From Micropterus salmoides (taxonomy: Eukaryota > Chordata > Actinopteri > Centrarchiformes > Centrarchidae): a stretch of 64,000 bases of DNA. How positions within the stretch are numbered: the stretch's first letter is position 1; the number at the start of each line of letters is the position of its first letter. Under the pieces are notes generated by a model that made no database searches, was not told the origin of the DNA, and saw only the letters and a list, made by a program, of their open reading frames with translations. Positions 34,178 through 45,989 of this stretch are shown here, one piece after another. Made by a program: the position numbers and the translations under genes. The stretch is taken from the NCBI RefSeq assembly GCF_014851395.1, contig NW_024041373.1, positions 5,098,122 to 5,162,121 of the forward strand, written 5' to 3'.

Positions 34178-36530
34178 TGGATAGTGTCAGAGAGAGGATT
34201 ACCCAGTATGGCGAGTGGATAGTGCCACGGACTGGCATGATGTTTACTTTTGGGTCTATTCTGTAGATTAAAATTGTGCTTTTATCATTTACTTTGTGTA
34301 CCCAACTGTCATTTATAATATAAAAAATAGACCAACCCCAAGCTACATGTTTTATTTACATCAATGTTTTCCTCATATTTGATGCTGCCATAAATGTTTT
34401 GTTTTTCAACGGTTAACCATTTTAAAAACACAGCTTGAGAGGCAGTTTAATTGAGTGGTGACGCTCCAAATTCAAACATGAGAACCAATCAAAAGCATCA
34501 GAACAGCAACAAACTTTACTAAACAACTGTGGCTGGAAATGGCAAAGGAAGACAATGTGCACATGAAATACATGCAAAGCAACAAAATTAATATTATTCA
34601 ACATATAGCCAAGCTTTTTAAAGAAAATATTCAGATGGCATCTTAAACATTTTCATAAGAAATTGTGATTTAATTACATATTTTACCAGTCGGCCTAACT
34701 GTAACAGATAACACTTACATTTATTTTGTAATTAAATTATTTGACTAAATTGCATGTAAGTAGTTACTCCCCAACACTGCCTGTATGTTTGTCTACAGTT
34801 GAACATTAAATGTTCTTCTTGGTATAGAATCATGGGAGCTTTATATTATGAGCATTAACAATAAGCTATGCAGAGTGGGAAAATACTTTTTTATCATTGT
34901 ATAATAGTATGCTGGTTTCTCTTAGTGTAGCATCCCGATGGAAAATGAAGAACTTCACTGAGGGTCTTAAGATTTTTAATTTGCTGTCTTGTACTTCAAC
35001 AACAAAGTAACTGCTAAAAAAAAAGAAGTGCAGACATAAGACAACTTAGTATCTTATAACTCCTTTAGGATTACATTGATTAGTAACACATTAGCATGAT
35101 CAAAATAATCCAAATCATTATGCAGAAATATACATTTAAAATACATTGTTGCCAATAATAACAAAGGAAAATACCCATAACAAATAATAATAAAAATTGA
35201 ATAAGCATGAAACTGTTACGGGGTGTGGTGTGTGGACAGAGAGGACCCAAATGCAGCACTCTGAGGGAAGGAGGTTTATTGGGGGAAAAAGGGTGAGAGG
35301 GACTGGAGAGGATGGAGAAGAGGACGTCGGTAAGTACAGGCACGGGGAACCAAGGAGACAGGGGGCCAGGGAGCCGGGGAACACAGGGGCCGAGGAAGCG
35401 AGGAGAGGCGGGGGAGCAGGGAGGACGCCGTGAGGGAAGTCTGAAGAGGAGTGGGCCAGTGGATGAGCCCAGCCGAACGGAGGACGAGGGTGAGTGTACC
35501 TGGGAGGGAAACAGACAGAGAGACAAGGTTAGGGAAGACAACGACAAGGCACAGGGTAAGTGTGAAAAAACAAGAAACATGGAAGCCTGAACACGAAGTG
35601 GCACCGGGTATGGAGCAACAACGATCAAGCGAGGATGGTGTGGAAAACCGGGGTTGAAATACAGGCAGTCATGAGGTGATTATTGGCAGGTGTGGCAGGC
35701 TGACGAGGTGGCTGATGAGTTGCAGGTGCAGGTAGTTGGCTGGGCTCAGGAGCAGAGGGAGAGAGAGCACACAGGGGAGAAAACACAGGGAGGCGGGCAG
35801 AGAACAGGAAACCAAGGGAAAAAAACAGAACAACTGATAAAAAGGAGAAAAAACCAGGACACTCACCGTCAGCCGGGCTGCCACCACAACAGAAACAGCT
35901 CTAATACTTCAATGATTAATTTTATAAGTAATTGTAGGCCTAATACAACCATTTTCACATTGTGGGGAAGTGAAAGCATTATCTTCTTCAGTGGAATTTT
36001 ATAGGACAGTGAATCCAAACAATAAAGCATAACACAGGCTATGAACTGTAGGCTACTCCAGAGTTCCCAGTCGCCACAAGAATAAAAGCATTTAACATAG
36101 GCTGTACAAAACATGACTTGAATTCACTCAATAAAGTTAAAATAGGAGTTACACTGACAATGGTGTAGCCTACTGGTGGCGACGTATTTAGTGACGATGT
36201 GTGTGTCACACGGTTGTAAGGCGACGTACCTAGTTCAGATGTATTTAGTAGGCATATATTTATACAGGAATTCTAATATACGCCGCCGTGATGTGGCCGC
36301 CGGAAGACGTTGATTCCATGCACTCGCCGCCAATCCGCGGCCGGTCTCCTGTCTGCAGTTCCAATCACTCCCATTCAAAAATCCACACGGTCTGGCGGCG
36401 ACGGCAGGGTAGACTGCTCCTTCTCCTTCTCCTGGTAATCCTCTCTCTGACACTATCCACCCGCCACAGCTGTCACACTACGGTCTCCTTTGGTAGGTTA
36501 TCCGTGGCACTATCCACCCGCCATACCCCC
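34178..36530. repeat. Inverted repeats bracketing an insertion
   Basis: GGTGGATAGTGTCAGAGAGA (34179-34198) and the following GGATTACC recur inverted at 36434-36461, and a neighbouring TATGGCG-GTGGATAGTGCCAC block (34211-34234) recurs inverted at ~36507-36528. The order of the two blocks differs at the two ends. The pair lies inside the 3-kb segment that is extra in copy A, so it may mark a transposon. Confidence 0.5.
35214..35891 (-). repeat. Solo LTR with 5-bp target duplication
   Basis: On the minus strand it begins TGTTGTGG and ends CCCGTAACA, with AATAAACC near the end and the shared GCATTTGGGTCCTC signature. GAAAC flanks both sides (35209-35213 and 35892-35896), a perfect 5-bp duplication. 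Same family as 13522-14164, opposite orientation. Confidence 0.82.
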
Positions 36531-36781
36531 TGACATTTTGCGCCCCTTTGGCAACCGTCTATGTCGCCTATGCCACGGGCCGGCCCAGCTTCAGCAAAAG
36601 TACTTTCAGTTCATTTTTGGTCACGTGCCTGTGTATTAAGTTCCTGTTTGCAAACTGTGGTCTGAGAGAAACACAGCTCCAGCAAAACCCACTGTCTCTG
36701 TAGATCTGTTGATTTAGAATGAACAGAAGGATCAAAATTATTTAAGTTTTTTTTTTTACAGCTTATGTTTCAAAATGTCCA

Positions 36782-36826
36782 GGTTTAGAAACCTACTGTG
36801 ATGGCAGAGAGGATGGAGCTCAGACT
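36782..36826 (+). pseudogene. Ig-receptor V-exon start, copy A
   Basis: After a pyrimidine-rich tract and an AG acceptor, codons read LETYCDGREDGAQ, matching the start of the V-type exon in copy B. The similarity stops abruptly after ~45 bp, so this exon is a stub. Confidence 0.6.
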
Positions 36827-36830
36827 TCAC

Positions 36831-38249
36831 TTTAGTAAATTTACTTAATTATACTTCACGCCTGGGCACATTGCTGTGTAATTCTTAGCTGCACAAGAAT
36901 AAGTTCCTCTTTTGTTAAGTGCAATTTATACTTCTGTGTCAAATCGACAGCATAGGCTACGGGGCTACGCAGAGGCTACGCCGTCGCCTGACGTGCACCT
37001 CCTCAAAAATGTAAATACATGTCGAGTTGACGCAGACCGTAGGCTCTGTGATTGGTCAGCTGGGTAGCTTTGCAATGCCTCCGAGCCGACAGGAAGTGTC
37101 CGTGCTTTGAAGTAACTTTTACTAGCGGCCAAAACGGCAGCACGGTGGATCAATATATTTGACCGTCACAACCCGAGCGACTCGTTTCACTATCAGAATG
37201 TGATCCATTCGGTTGATAACATTTGAAAAGGCTATACCAGCTGCACGTTTACAATTTTACCCCCATTCACGTTAGCAGGGGGCTAAACTGGAAGTTAGCC
37301 TGCTCGGCCGGCAAAAGTCAACACAGTGGACGCTGTAGCGCTACTGCCGACTAGCATTTGGGGGTGTAATTGCAGAATGACGGGAACTGTCAGAACAGCA
37401 CTGTCCTGTACACACACTGTACATCCTGATAATTAACTTTATATTTCAGTTTTCAGAGGAGTCTGGTTGTTGCCCCCCTCCCCAAACACACACACACACT
37501 CCTGACCCCACACTTTACAACAACGCTCAACTGTGCGTTATGCTCATGTGAATTTTTGCACATACCTGTCAGCATTGTATTATAGTATTATTGGAATTTT
37601 GTATACTTTTATATTTTTTGATCTTCTTTGGATTTTAATGCACAAATTAAATGCTTAGTAATTATCCAGGGATCCTGTATAGAAAAGAATGATGCATGAA
37701 GATGCAACGTTTTAAAATCGAATTGCAGCCCTCTGAATCGTAACCAAATCGAATTGTGAGGTGCCCAGAGATTCCCACCCCTACTTGTTATGTGTCAACA
37801 CCAATGTTGACAGGAAACCTACACCCTTGACTGCACATTTTGAGCTTTAGACCGCTGTGTGCCAACAGCACAGTGTGAATGTACATAATTAGCTCCTTGC
37901 ATGTGTGTTTCTCTTATAAATGAGGAAATGAAATAGTCAGTAAAGCTGATCAAACAACCTCACTCAAACCAGCATCTCCATAAAGCTTTTAGTATGAAGA
38001 TTGACTTTACAGTTTGAAGATGTCGAGCACTGAAAATAATAAACTTGACAGCTGTGAGGACCGTTGGTAATCACACGTGTTAAACTAGCTTGTAATCAAT
38101 TCTCTCATAAGTACAAATAAGCAGCCGAGATGTGAACAGTTGTCATCCCCAAATTCTAGTTAGATGGCAGAATATTGCTTTGTTCAGTCAGTCAGTCCAT
38201 TACGAGGTTGATACCTCTGACAAAAGACAAACCAATAATCTTCTGACTG
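36831..38249. other. No gene seen
   Basis: Contains a short CA run (37485-37500) and no open frame worth calling. It separates the two duplicate segments. Confidence 0.45.
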
Positions 38250-38978
38250 TAGATTAATTTTTGTTGACGGAATAAAGAAAACTTTAGTTACACCGCTAAG
38301 GGCTTGAAGGTGTTAAAATGACTTCATGTTTCCTTATAAGTGCATACAAGCATTGGTATAGGAAATAGCAACTGTCCTGATGAAACACCTTATTATGTAA
38401 ATAAGTGTTTAATTAGATTCTTACCTGATGAAGACCAAAGCATAGATACTAGTTCTTTCACAGTTTCTGATCCAACGCACCTCTCTGAAAGACTTTTTTG
38501 TGTTTTAGTGATCAAAGCTGTGAAACCTCAAAGTGAAAAAAGCATCCAACTAGCATTCATCTTTGCTCTGCTTGTCAAGTCCAATGATAGAGAAAATTTA
38601 CTTGTTTCACTTCGTTAAATGTAGTGCAAAGGTTAGTGATGGTGTATATTTGTCTGATAACATAACAATATGGCTGCAACAAAGAATAGTTTTAAATGAG
38701 AAGATATCAACTGGGGCAAGCAGATGTCTTGTTGTTTCTGGAGCTTTAGTGTTGATAACTTTGCACCATTAACCCTGCTTCCTCTTTTCCCTCTCAGTTG
38801 TGCTTTCTAACAACACTCTGCTTGGTGATAGTTTTCACACTTCTTATTTGCTGCTGATCACTATGAGAAGACATTTCAGGCTGATCAGTGTAGGATGTGC
38901 ATGTTTGCTATTGAATAAAGAAGAGAGGTTTGTCTGGAAGCTGCTAACTGGGTCAACAGAGGCTGAACACTGAGGAAC

Positions 38979-39027
38979 ATGGAAGCTGTGATTGGACTGT
39001 TGCTGATGCTACTCAGAGTCTCTAATG
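38979..39027 (+). pseudogene. Signal-peptide exon of a SLAM/CD48-like Ig receptor
   Basis: An ATG opens 16 codons reading MEAVIGLLLMLLRVSN plus one base, followed by a GTGAGC splice donor at 39028. A short hydrophobic leader ending in a phase-1 donor is the usual first exon of vertebrate Ig-superfamily receptors. The exon itself is intact, but the next exon is disrupted and its splice acceptor appears changed, so the gene is probably dead. SLAM/CD48/CD244-like is my best guess from the sequence of the following V exon. Confidence 0.65.
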
Positions 39028-39734
39028 GTGAGCTTATTAACTTGTTTAATTGGACACATTTTATACAGTTATAGGATAAATACATGCTGGGACCACATTC
39101 ATACAAGAATCAGGACACTTAAATGTTGAGTCAGCTTATGTCAATCGACTGCCATAGATTTATGTTGCTGTAACAAAGTGAAAGCTTTCTCTGGTTTAAT
39201 GTCTACAATACTTCTTATTCTGCTCAATCTCAAAGAACTTCAAAGGCCCAAAAGCTGAAAGATTTATTTTATTCTAACACAGATACTGTACATAAAAAAG
39301 AGGAAACTCAGTTATACAGATAATTCTGCCTTAACTAAATTTTCTACTAAGAGGAGGAATTTGCACCAGTGGAAATTTATTTGATGTTTATTTGGTTATT
39401 GCTCACAAGAACATATTCCTGCCTGCATTAAGAAATACTTATCATAGTAATATTGTTACATCTTGTTTTTCACAAATTTTAAATTAGTTTAAGATGTTAC
39501 CCATTTTTTTATAAATCCTGGTTTTCACATGAAAGTTGCTTTATAGTAAAAAAAGTGAAAAAGTAAAGAAAAAAAACACTTTACTGACACTTCATTTCAG
39601 CTACAAGATGCTTACCTTCACTGGAAACATTAACTACACAACATGTTTATATTTGTAAAATGAAACTGTATTCCAGTTAAAGGCATGTGAAATGTTATTT
39701 GATAGAGCAGTAGAGTGAGGAAAGAGGCCGTAAG

Positions 39735-39835
39735 ATGGGGGCGACACGCAGCAAAGGGCCGCAGGCTGGTTTCGAGCCTGAGGTGCTGCAGTAAGGAGCC
39801 TTGTAAATGGAGCCGACCAAGTGAGCTAAACGCTC
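39735..39835 (-). repeat. tRNA-derived SINE fragment
   Basis: The minus strand has an A-box-like TAGCTCACTTGGTCGG (39828-39813) and a B-box-like GGCTCGAAACC (39778-39768), then GGCCCTTTGCTGCGTGTCGC, the tRNA-like head and following body of a common teleost SINE. A shorter relic with CTCAGTTGGTAGACCGCG lies at ~33178-33200. Confidence 0.65.
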
Positions 39836-40334
39836 ATCATGAACCTGTTGATTTTGGGATTTTTAAAAACTTTTATTTTAGGTGTGGAAACCTACTTTCT
39901 TAACATTCTCAATGCAAATCAGTTTAATGTGTTAAAGTAAACGTACCCACAGTACTGAATGGCCCATTCAAAGTGTTGCTTTCCATGTTACACACACACA
40001 CACTATTATAAGATTATTATTATTATTAGATTATTATTACTGATGCAGTATTATTACTGAGGACCATATGAGTATAATTTTATGTTGTCAAATTAAAGCA
40101 AATTAGGTAAATCTGGTGAAGTAAGTAGTACGATACTTCCCCCTGTATGTATTCGAGTGGAAGTATAATGTAGCATAGCAAATAATCAAGTAAAGTGCAA
40201 GTATCTCAAGCTTCATATACCTGTGTAATAACTTCCTGTTTGCAAACTGTGGTCTGAGAGAAACACAACTGCAGCGAAAACACTGTCTCTGTAGATCTGT
40301 TGATTTAGAAGAAATTGAAGGATCAAAATCGTTT

Positions 40335-41125
40335 ACATCTTTTACGGTGGAAACATGTGATGGCAGACAGGGTGGAGCTCAGTGGAGCTTTGGGAGGAAC
40401 TGTGGTCCCCCAGCTGATGGACAGCACCTCAGAATACTACACACTGAACCTTTAAATATCACTACTTTGAATGCATTCGAAGAAGAAGAAGAAGAAGAGG
40501 AACTAATAATAATAATATACAGTACAGTAGTGGTCTGGTTTATTAGAAGTAAGAAGAGAAGTGAACGTTGGACTATACGTTGTACTACACCTATTGTTTA
40601 GCACCAGCCGACAGCGTGTAGATCTTTGTCGTCAAAGAAGCGTAAACATGATGAAGCCAGACATGTGGGAACAGATGCAGACAGATCACAGCAGAAATAA
40701 AGGATATAATTGTTGTGAATTTTCCCAGATGGAAGGAGCTGATGCAGGACAAATGTTTTCAAAGCAGAGCTGAAGTTGTCTGTTTTCTGCTGGACATTTG
40801 TCCAAATCATGTAACTTCTCTTCTTACTTCCGCGTCTATTGTGAGATTTCTGTATGAAAGCTCTTGTGTTCCGGATAATGCTCGCTCCCGCATTCAGGGA
40901 AAACTACAATGCCCCAATTGTTAAGCAAAAGAACAGTAATACTTGCAGGGGGAAAGAATCAGATTCTGTCTAATGTCAAAATACAGATCCTCATTTACTC
41001 CCAGTGATGGAACATTTAAGATCAACAACCTAAGCTGGACTGGTGGTGGTGAATATACTCTTGAAATCTTTGATTCAAATAGACAGAGATCAGAGCAGCG
41101 GACTTTAAAATTGACTATTTAAGGT
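40335..41125 (+). pseudogene. Disrupted Ig V-type exon (SLAM/CD48-like)
   Basis: The exon starts near 40350 with VETCDGRQGGAQ, then after a frame change LSGALGGTVVPQLMDSTSEY (to ~40440), typical of strands A-B of a SLAM-family V domain lacking the canonical Cys. About 450 bp of unrelated sequence intervenes, with GAA and AAT runs at ~40480-40520. The exon then resumes at ~40920 with SDGTFKINNLSWTGGGEYTL (41002-41061) and KLTI before a stop and GTAAAT. The acceptor upstream reads TTTTACG instead of TTTTACAG. Frameshift, insertion, stop and lost acceptor together make it a pseudogene. In intact relatives these receptors mediate immune-cell adhesion and signalling. Confidence 0.68.
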
Positions 41126-41360
41126 AAATAAGTATTTTTGCCTACAGGAGAATTTAGTAAAATTAGAAATACACCATAACAAGTAAAAACCCTGCACTCA
41201 AATGTTTACTTAAGTAAAAGAACACAAGTACCTGCAAAATATAATTAGAGTAGGCTATAACAAGTTAAAATACGCAAATGGAGTATGTGAAAAGGAACAC
41301 TGTACTAGAATCTACTCTGAAGGAGGCATTAATGCATTAGAGTTTCAAACAATTAACCAG

Positions 41361-42060
41361 ATGTTCAGGATTAATTGGATTAAGCCGTGTTTGTCAAAGG
41401 CAACTGTCAAAATCAAGTATAGTGGTCTAAAATTTCTATTATCTTGTAATTATAAATGTACCAAACTACCCCTCAAGCTCTCCAACTTCCATAAACTAGC
41501 TCTTGAAACATGGATAATGGCTTATAAACACAATTTCTCTCCACATTCATGCACATCATGGAATAAACAACATTTAGAAACAAGTCCAGGTACATAAAAG
41601 AGTGGATCACTAAGGGTGTGATATTATTCTAGACGTACTTAATGATAGAGGCGAATTTTATGAATATGAGGATTTTGTTTGTCATAAGGGTTTGGATACT
41701 TCTCGCAAAGAATATCATAATGTTTTAAAACTCTCCAAAGTTACTTAAAAGTGCATTGTTATAAGGTCCTGAAAGGAGAGATCCCCAAGCTCTCACTTGG
41801 TGGGAAAGATTTTTAATTGTATGTGAATAATCGCCATATCAGAAAAAGTACTGATCTGTGGTCATAGTGACTTTCCCAAATCGTTCTCTTACGGAAATTA
41901 AACTTCCCGGAAGTCTTGGCAGAGGATATCTGGTCAGACTCTAATAAATTCCTCATTCCAAACAAAATAAAAGAAGAAAGTCTCCCTCTTTTAATCTGTT
42001 CTGTATTGAATTACAATATCTTTTTGACTCTCTAAATTATATAAAAAGCTATTAAAACTT
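41361..42060 (+). pseudogene. LINE ORF2 fragment (L1/Tx1-like)
   Basis: Codons read LPLKLSNFHKLALETWIMAY then KHNFSPHSC, a block found in the post-RT region of fish L1/Tx1-type LINEs. Further degenerate frames continue downstream (EFYEYEDFVCHKG, ~41651-41690). There are many stops. It ends before the second assembly gap. Confidence 0.6.
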
Positions 42061-42279
42061 CTTTAATGATTAGCAAGTTACTTAATAAAAAATCTATATT
42101 GGTTTTATATTACTTTATATCTCCCTCATACACTATGTTGTTTTGTTTTATAATTTTATTTTGTTGTTGTTTGTGTTTTATTGTTCTGTTCTTTGTTCTA
42201 TTTGCCCGGTCTGCTTAGTCTTATATTTTCTGTATTGCCTTGTCTATTAATGTATATCATTTTCTTGTGATATTGTCAG

Positions 42280-42779
42280 NNNNNNNNNNNNNNNNNNNNN
42301 NNNNNNNNNNNNNNNNNNNNNNNNNNNNNNNNNNNNNNNNNNNNNNNNNNNNNNNNNNNNNNNNNNNNNNNNNNNNNNNNNNNNNNNNNNNNNNNNNNNN
42401 NNNNNNNNNNNNNNNNNNNNNNNNNNNNNNNNNNNNNNNNNNNNNNNNNNNNNNNNNNNNNNNNNNNNNNNNNNNNNNNNNNNNNNNNNNNNNNNNNNNN
42501 NNNNNNNNNNNNNNNNNNNNNNNNNNNNNNNNNNNNNNNNNNNNNNNNNNNNNNNNNNNNNNNNNNNNNNNNNNNNNNNNNNNNNNNNNNNNNNNNNNNN
42601 NNNNNNNNNNNNNNNNNNNNNNNNNNNNNNNNNNNNNNNNNNNNNNNNNNNNNNNNNNNNNNNNNNNNNNNNNNNNNNNNNNNNNNNNNNNNNNNNNNNN
42701 NNNNNNNNNNNNNNNNNNNNNNNNNNNNNNNNNNNNNNNNNNNNNNNNNNNNNNNNNNNNNNNNNNNNNNNNNNNNNNN
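42280..42779. other. Assembly gap (500 N)
   Basis: Exactly 500 Ns; the true size is unknown. Confidence 0.99.
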
Positions 42780-45700
42780 TGAAGTTAGTGGAGACAAAAA
42801 CAGAGCTAAAAGGACAGTGAACATTGGACTTACTTTCTTACTTTCTTATGTACTTACTTACTTGCTTAATGTAAGTAAGTGAACTGTGCTGCACCAGGAA
42901 ACAACTTGAATAAAGTAAAAGATTGCTAACTTTGCAACATGTAAGCTGGATGTGTAAATAGTTGATTGCTAACACATTTGCCAACAACTATTCACTAGAA
43001 ACCAGAAAGGTCATACTGTATATTAGATGTCTTGTTTTACACTTTGTTGCGTTGCCCCCGAACTGCCAAAAAGATAATAAATGCATTTGTAAGTACCGAT
43101 ATAACACACCTGACACAAAAGGCACATATCCAAGTTTCTGCACCAGCATTCCCTTTGTCCGATCAAATTGCAGTGATTTTTTTCTGTAAAACTGCATCCT
43201 TTATTGTGAGAGGTTGTGGTCCAGTTAAATTTAAGAATAAACATTACAATTAATTAATTATGCCAATATCCATCGCTACAGCACATAATGCTAAAAATAA
43301 GCTTACTCAGACTGTTCACGTCGCCATTAAGATAACATGTACTTAATCTTACTCTGACTGTTTTAAAAGCTATATTTTTCAAAGTTAGAAGGAGGTGTTA
43401 TGCAAGCACTAGATGTAAGGGGTTTAAGGTCCCAGAGTGAACAAAGCCACAGACTGCAACATTAAAGCCTTATGTGTTTTGATGACATTAGAGGGCCACT
43501 CTTTGAAAGCATTACCGGTTTGACGGAAGCAGTTAGGAGGCTTGTGTGTTAAATTTAGACAGGTCATTAAGGGTCAGGAATGATGCTTTCTCCCCAGGGC
43601 TTCACAAAGTGGGAGCTTCAACACTGAAAAAAGGTCAATAGTGTTTAGATTTAAAGTAATGTGGAAACCAATGATTGTGATGCTATTAGTGAGGACCGGT
43701 TGAAAATGGCTGTGTTCTTCCAAGAAAAAACTGTGACAAGATGTCATTGTCACTGCCATTGTGTACGTGTGTGTGTGTCTGACAGGGCTATGCAGACAAA
43801 GTTGCTCATTGTGTAACATGCCGACTGATGGTCTTTGATTGTTCGGAGTAGAAATGTGTTTGACCACAAAAAAATTATATTCTGGAATTATTGATTTTAT
43901 GCACATCACTCAGAGCAGAGCCAGGTATTAACCTATACACTAGGAGGTGTATAGGCATGACTACACAGGAAGTTTCTGATGTAACAGATACACTTCTTTT
44001 TTAAACAATCCAGCTGTCTACACAGGCTGCGTAACAGTTTGTGTTTTGCTCACAGTAAATGCAAAACCAAAGCGTATTTATACACTTAAAAGTCCAATTT
44101 CTTTTTGTTTTATGTGTTTTAACTACAGTTATTTTGTTCTGGGCTCTGAGCACTGCTAAAACATGCGTGGCCTACAGTCAAAACTGTGCTTGACTGTGCC
44201 TGTGGCTACGCATCCAGTTTAGATACAGATGCTCTTCTAATGTGTTGCTTTTGGCTAGACGGGCTGTGTAGACATGTGTTCAAGAGAGATGTGAATCTCT
44301 CTTGAACATGTTTTTACATTTCATTTGTATACAGATTACAAAATGTTAATTAGTGAGCTTGAGAGGTGCTGGTAGTTGTATTTTTGAACTTTAGACAGAG
44401 CCAGGCAAGCTGTTCCCCATTGCCTGCAAGCTAAGCTAAACTAAACTGAGAGGGATATTGATCTTTTCAGTAATGCCCAAAATGTTGCACTATTCCTTTG
44501 CAAACTTTTTTTCATGTCCTATAAATACGGTCCCTAAAATATATTAATGCTAACTGCTTTTAATTCCCTTGTTTTTTGTCTAGTTCCGGAAGTGCCTAAT
44601 CCAGCTCTTCACCGGCAGGGGGACTATCCCAGACAGCAATATGAACCAGACCTCAGAGCGACCTGGAATTACTGCAGAGAGTCAACAGGAGAAATGTCAG
44701 CCATTGCTGCCCGCATCCCCGAGGGTGGCAATGTGTCGCCCAGGTCTGACGGTTCTCCAACCAACTGTGGCTCGTTTGCCCAGCTGCCTATCCCGGAGAA
44801 CAAAGTGTGTCCAATGTAACCTTGTCCCAACAGGTGTTCTCTTACTGGGTCCATAATACCCTTCTTTAACCTTCTGTGTCTCTACATACAGTGTGTTTCG
44901 GAGCCTGTTTGGACTACAGGAGAACTTTAATTTTGTTCATTTCTTGCGGAGATGTAGGGTGCAGCGTGAAGAACAGAGAGTAAACCTTTGAAGGGTTTTC
45001 ATTGTTGATGATGATTGTAGCATTTTTAAAATGTATTTCACTTGCAAAAGTAATTAAGGACAGAAACAAAACATCAGAAACTAGAGAAAAGGTTTGGATT
45101 CCTGCATTTATGCATCAGTAGTTTGTTCAGTATTTGATTAAAAAAAGAACAACAGAGGGCACAAGAAGGAACTATATAGATTGAAATGCTCAAAGCGTTA
45201 CCCCATATCTTGTAAATATTTGCGTGCTGGACACCTTCTTGTTATTTGAGGAGATCTTGGATGTTCACTTGACCATCATGGCACACCTGCTAGTGTGTCA
45301 CATTAGAGGGCACTTGATTCGACTTGATAGAGTCTGCCTTGATATCCCAATAAAAAAAGAGACTCCTAAAAACACAAACTTTGACATCAGTTTATTGAGG
45401 GCTAGCCAGTGTTTCCAGTCCACAATGCATCCTGCCTTTCATCTCGTCCTCACGTTCTCCTTTGAAGCCCTGTGATGGAGCCTTTAGAGAAAGCGTTGTT
45501 TTTCTATGCTGTTTCAGTACTTTGCTTTGGCAGCGCATCTTCATTCATCTCTGCTCGTCAAGAGGACAGAGCAGTCTTTTGAATTTAGATACTTTTACTT
45601 TAGTTTATCCCATGTTGACTTTTTTGGGTCAAAGCTTTCATCTTTAGTGAAAATGGTCAGTGGGACTTGGAAATGCCAGTCTCCTGTTACCTCAGTTGCA

Positions 45701-45989
45701 GATGTAGAACAACAACCGCCAGCAGGGAACGAACAAACACAAACATGCACACAACTCCAAGCAGCACATACACAGGCGCCGATGATGTTGGTGCTCCGGT
45801 GCTCGAACCCATTGTAAAGGTTGAGCACATACGAGGATGCAAAAAACAGCATCTTTAAGAAAACTACATGTATTTATTACATTATTACTATTATCTGTGA
45901 ACGCTTAACTATATATATATATCTCACCTAACTATAAATCGTATTATCCAATTAAATGTTTCACAGCTCTGTGCGTGTGTACGTTATCG
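42780..45989. other. No gene identified
   Basis: AT-rich non-coding DNA. The stretch 44580-44840, after a TTTTTTGTCTAG that could be a splice acceptor, is more GC-rich and open for 90 codons (VPEVPNPALHRQGDYPRQQY...), but I recognise no family and cannot call an exon. Confidence 0.4.

Larger units (their letters stand above)
31590..36830 (+). repeat. Segmental duplicate A of an Ig-receptor 5' region
   Basis: Blocks at 31860-32480, 32520-33540 and 36620-36826 match, in order, the later segment 38250-40400. Examples are AAATAAGTGTTTAATTAGAT (32017 and 38398) and CTGTTTGCAAACTGTGGTCT (36643 and 40229). Relative to copy B, copy A has lost ~170 bp containing the signal-peptide exon (expected near 32530) and gained ~3 kb between 33540 and 36620. 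Confidence 0.78.
38250..41130 (+). repeat. Segmental duplicate B of an Ig-receptor 5' region
   Basis: The more complete copy: promoter/5' region, signal-peptide exon, intron (with a SINE at ~39735-39835) and a disrupted V-type exon. It is colinear with 31590-36830. Confidence 0.78.

Noticed and set aside
42240..42824. Long open frames across the second N run
   Set aside because: Same artefact.
44547..44856. Host exon after a TTTGTCTAG acceptor
   Set aside because: Three frames are open at once, no protein family is recognised and no donor could be chosen.
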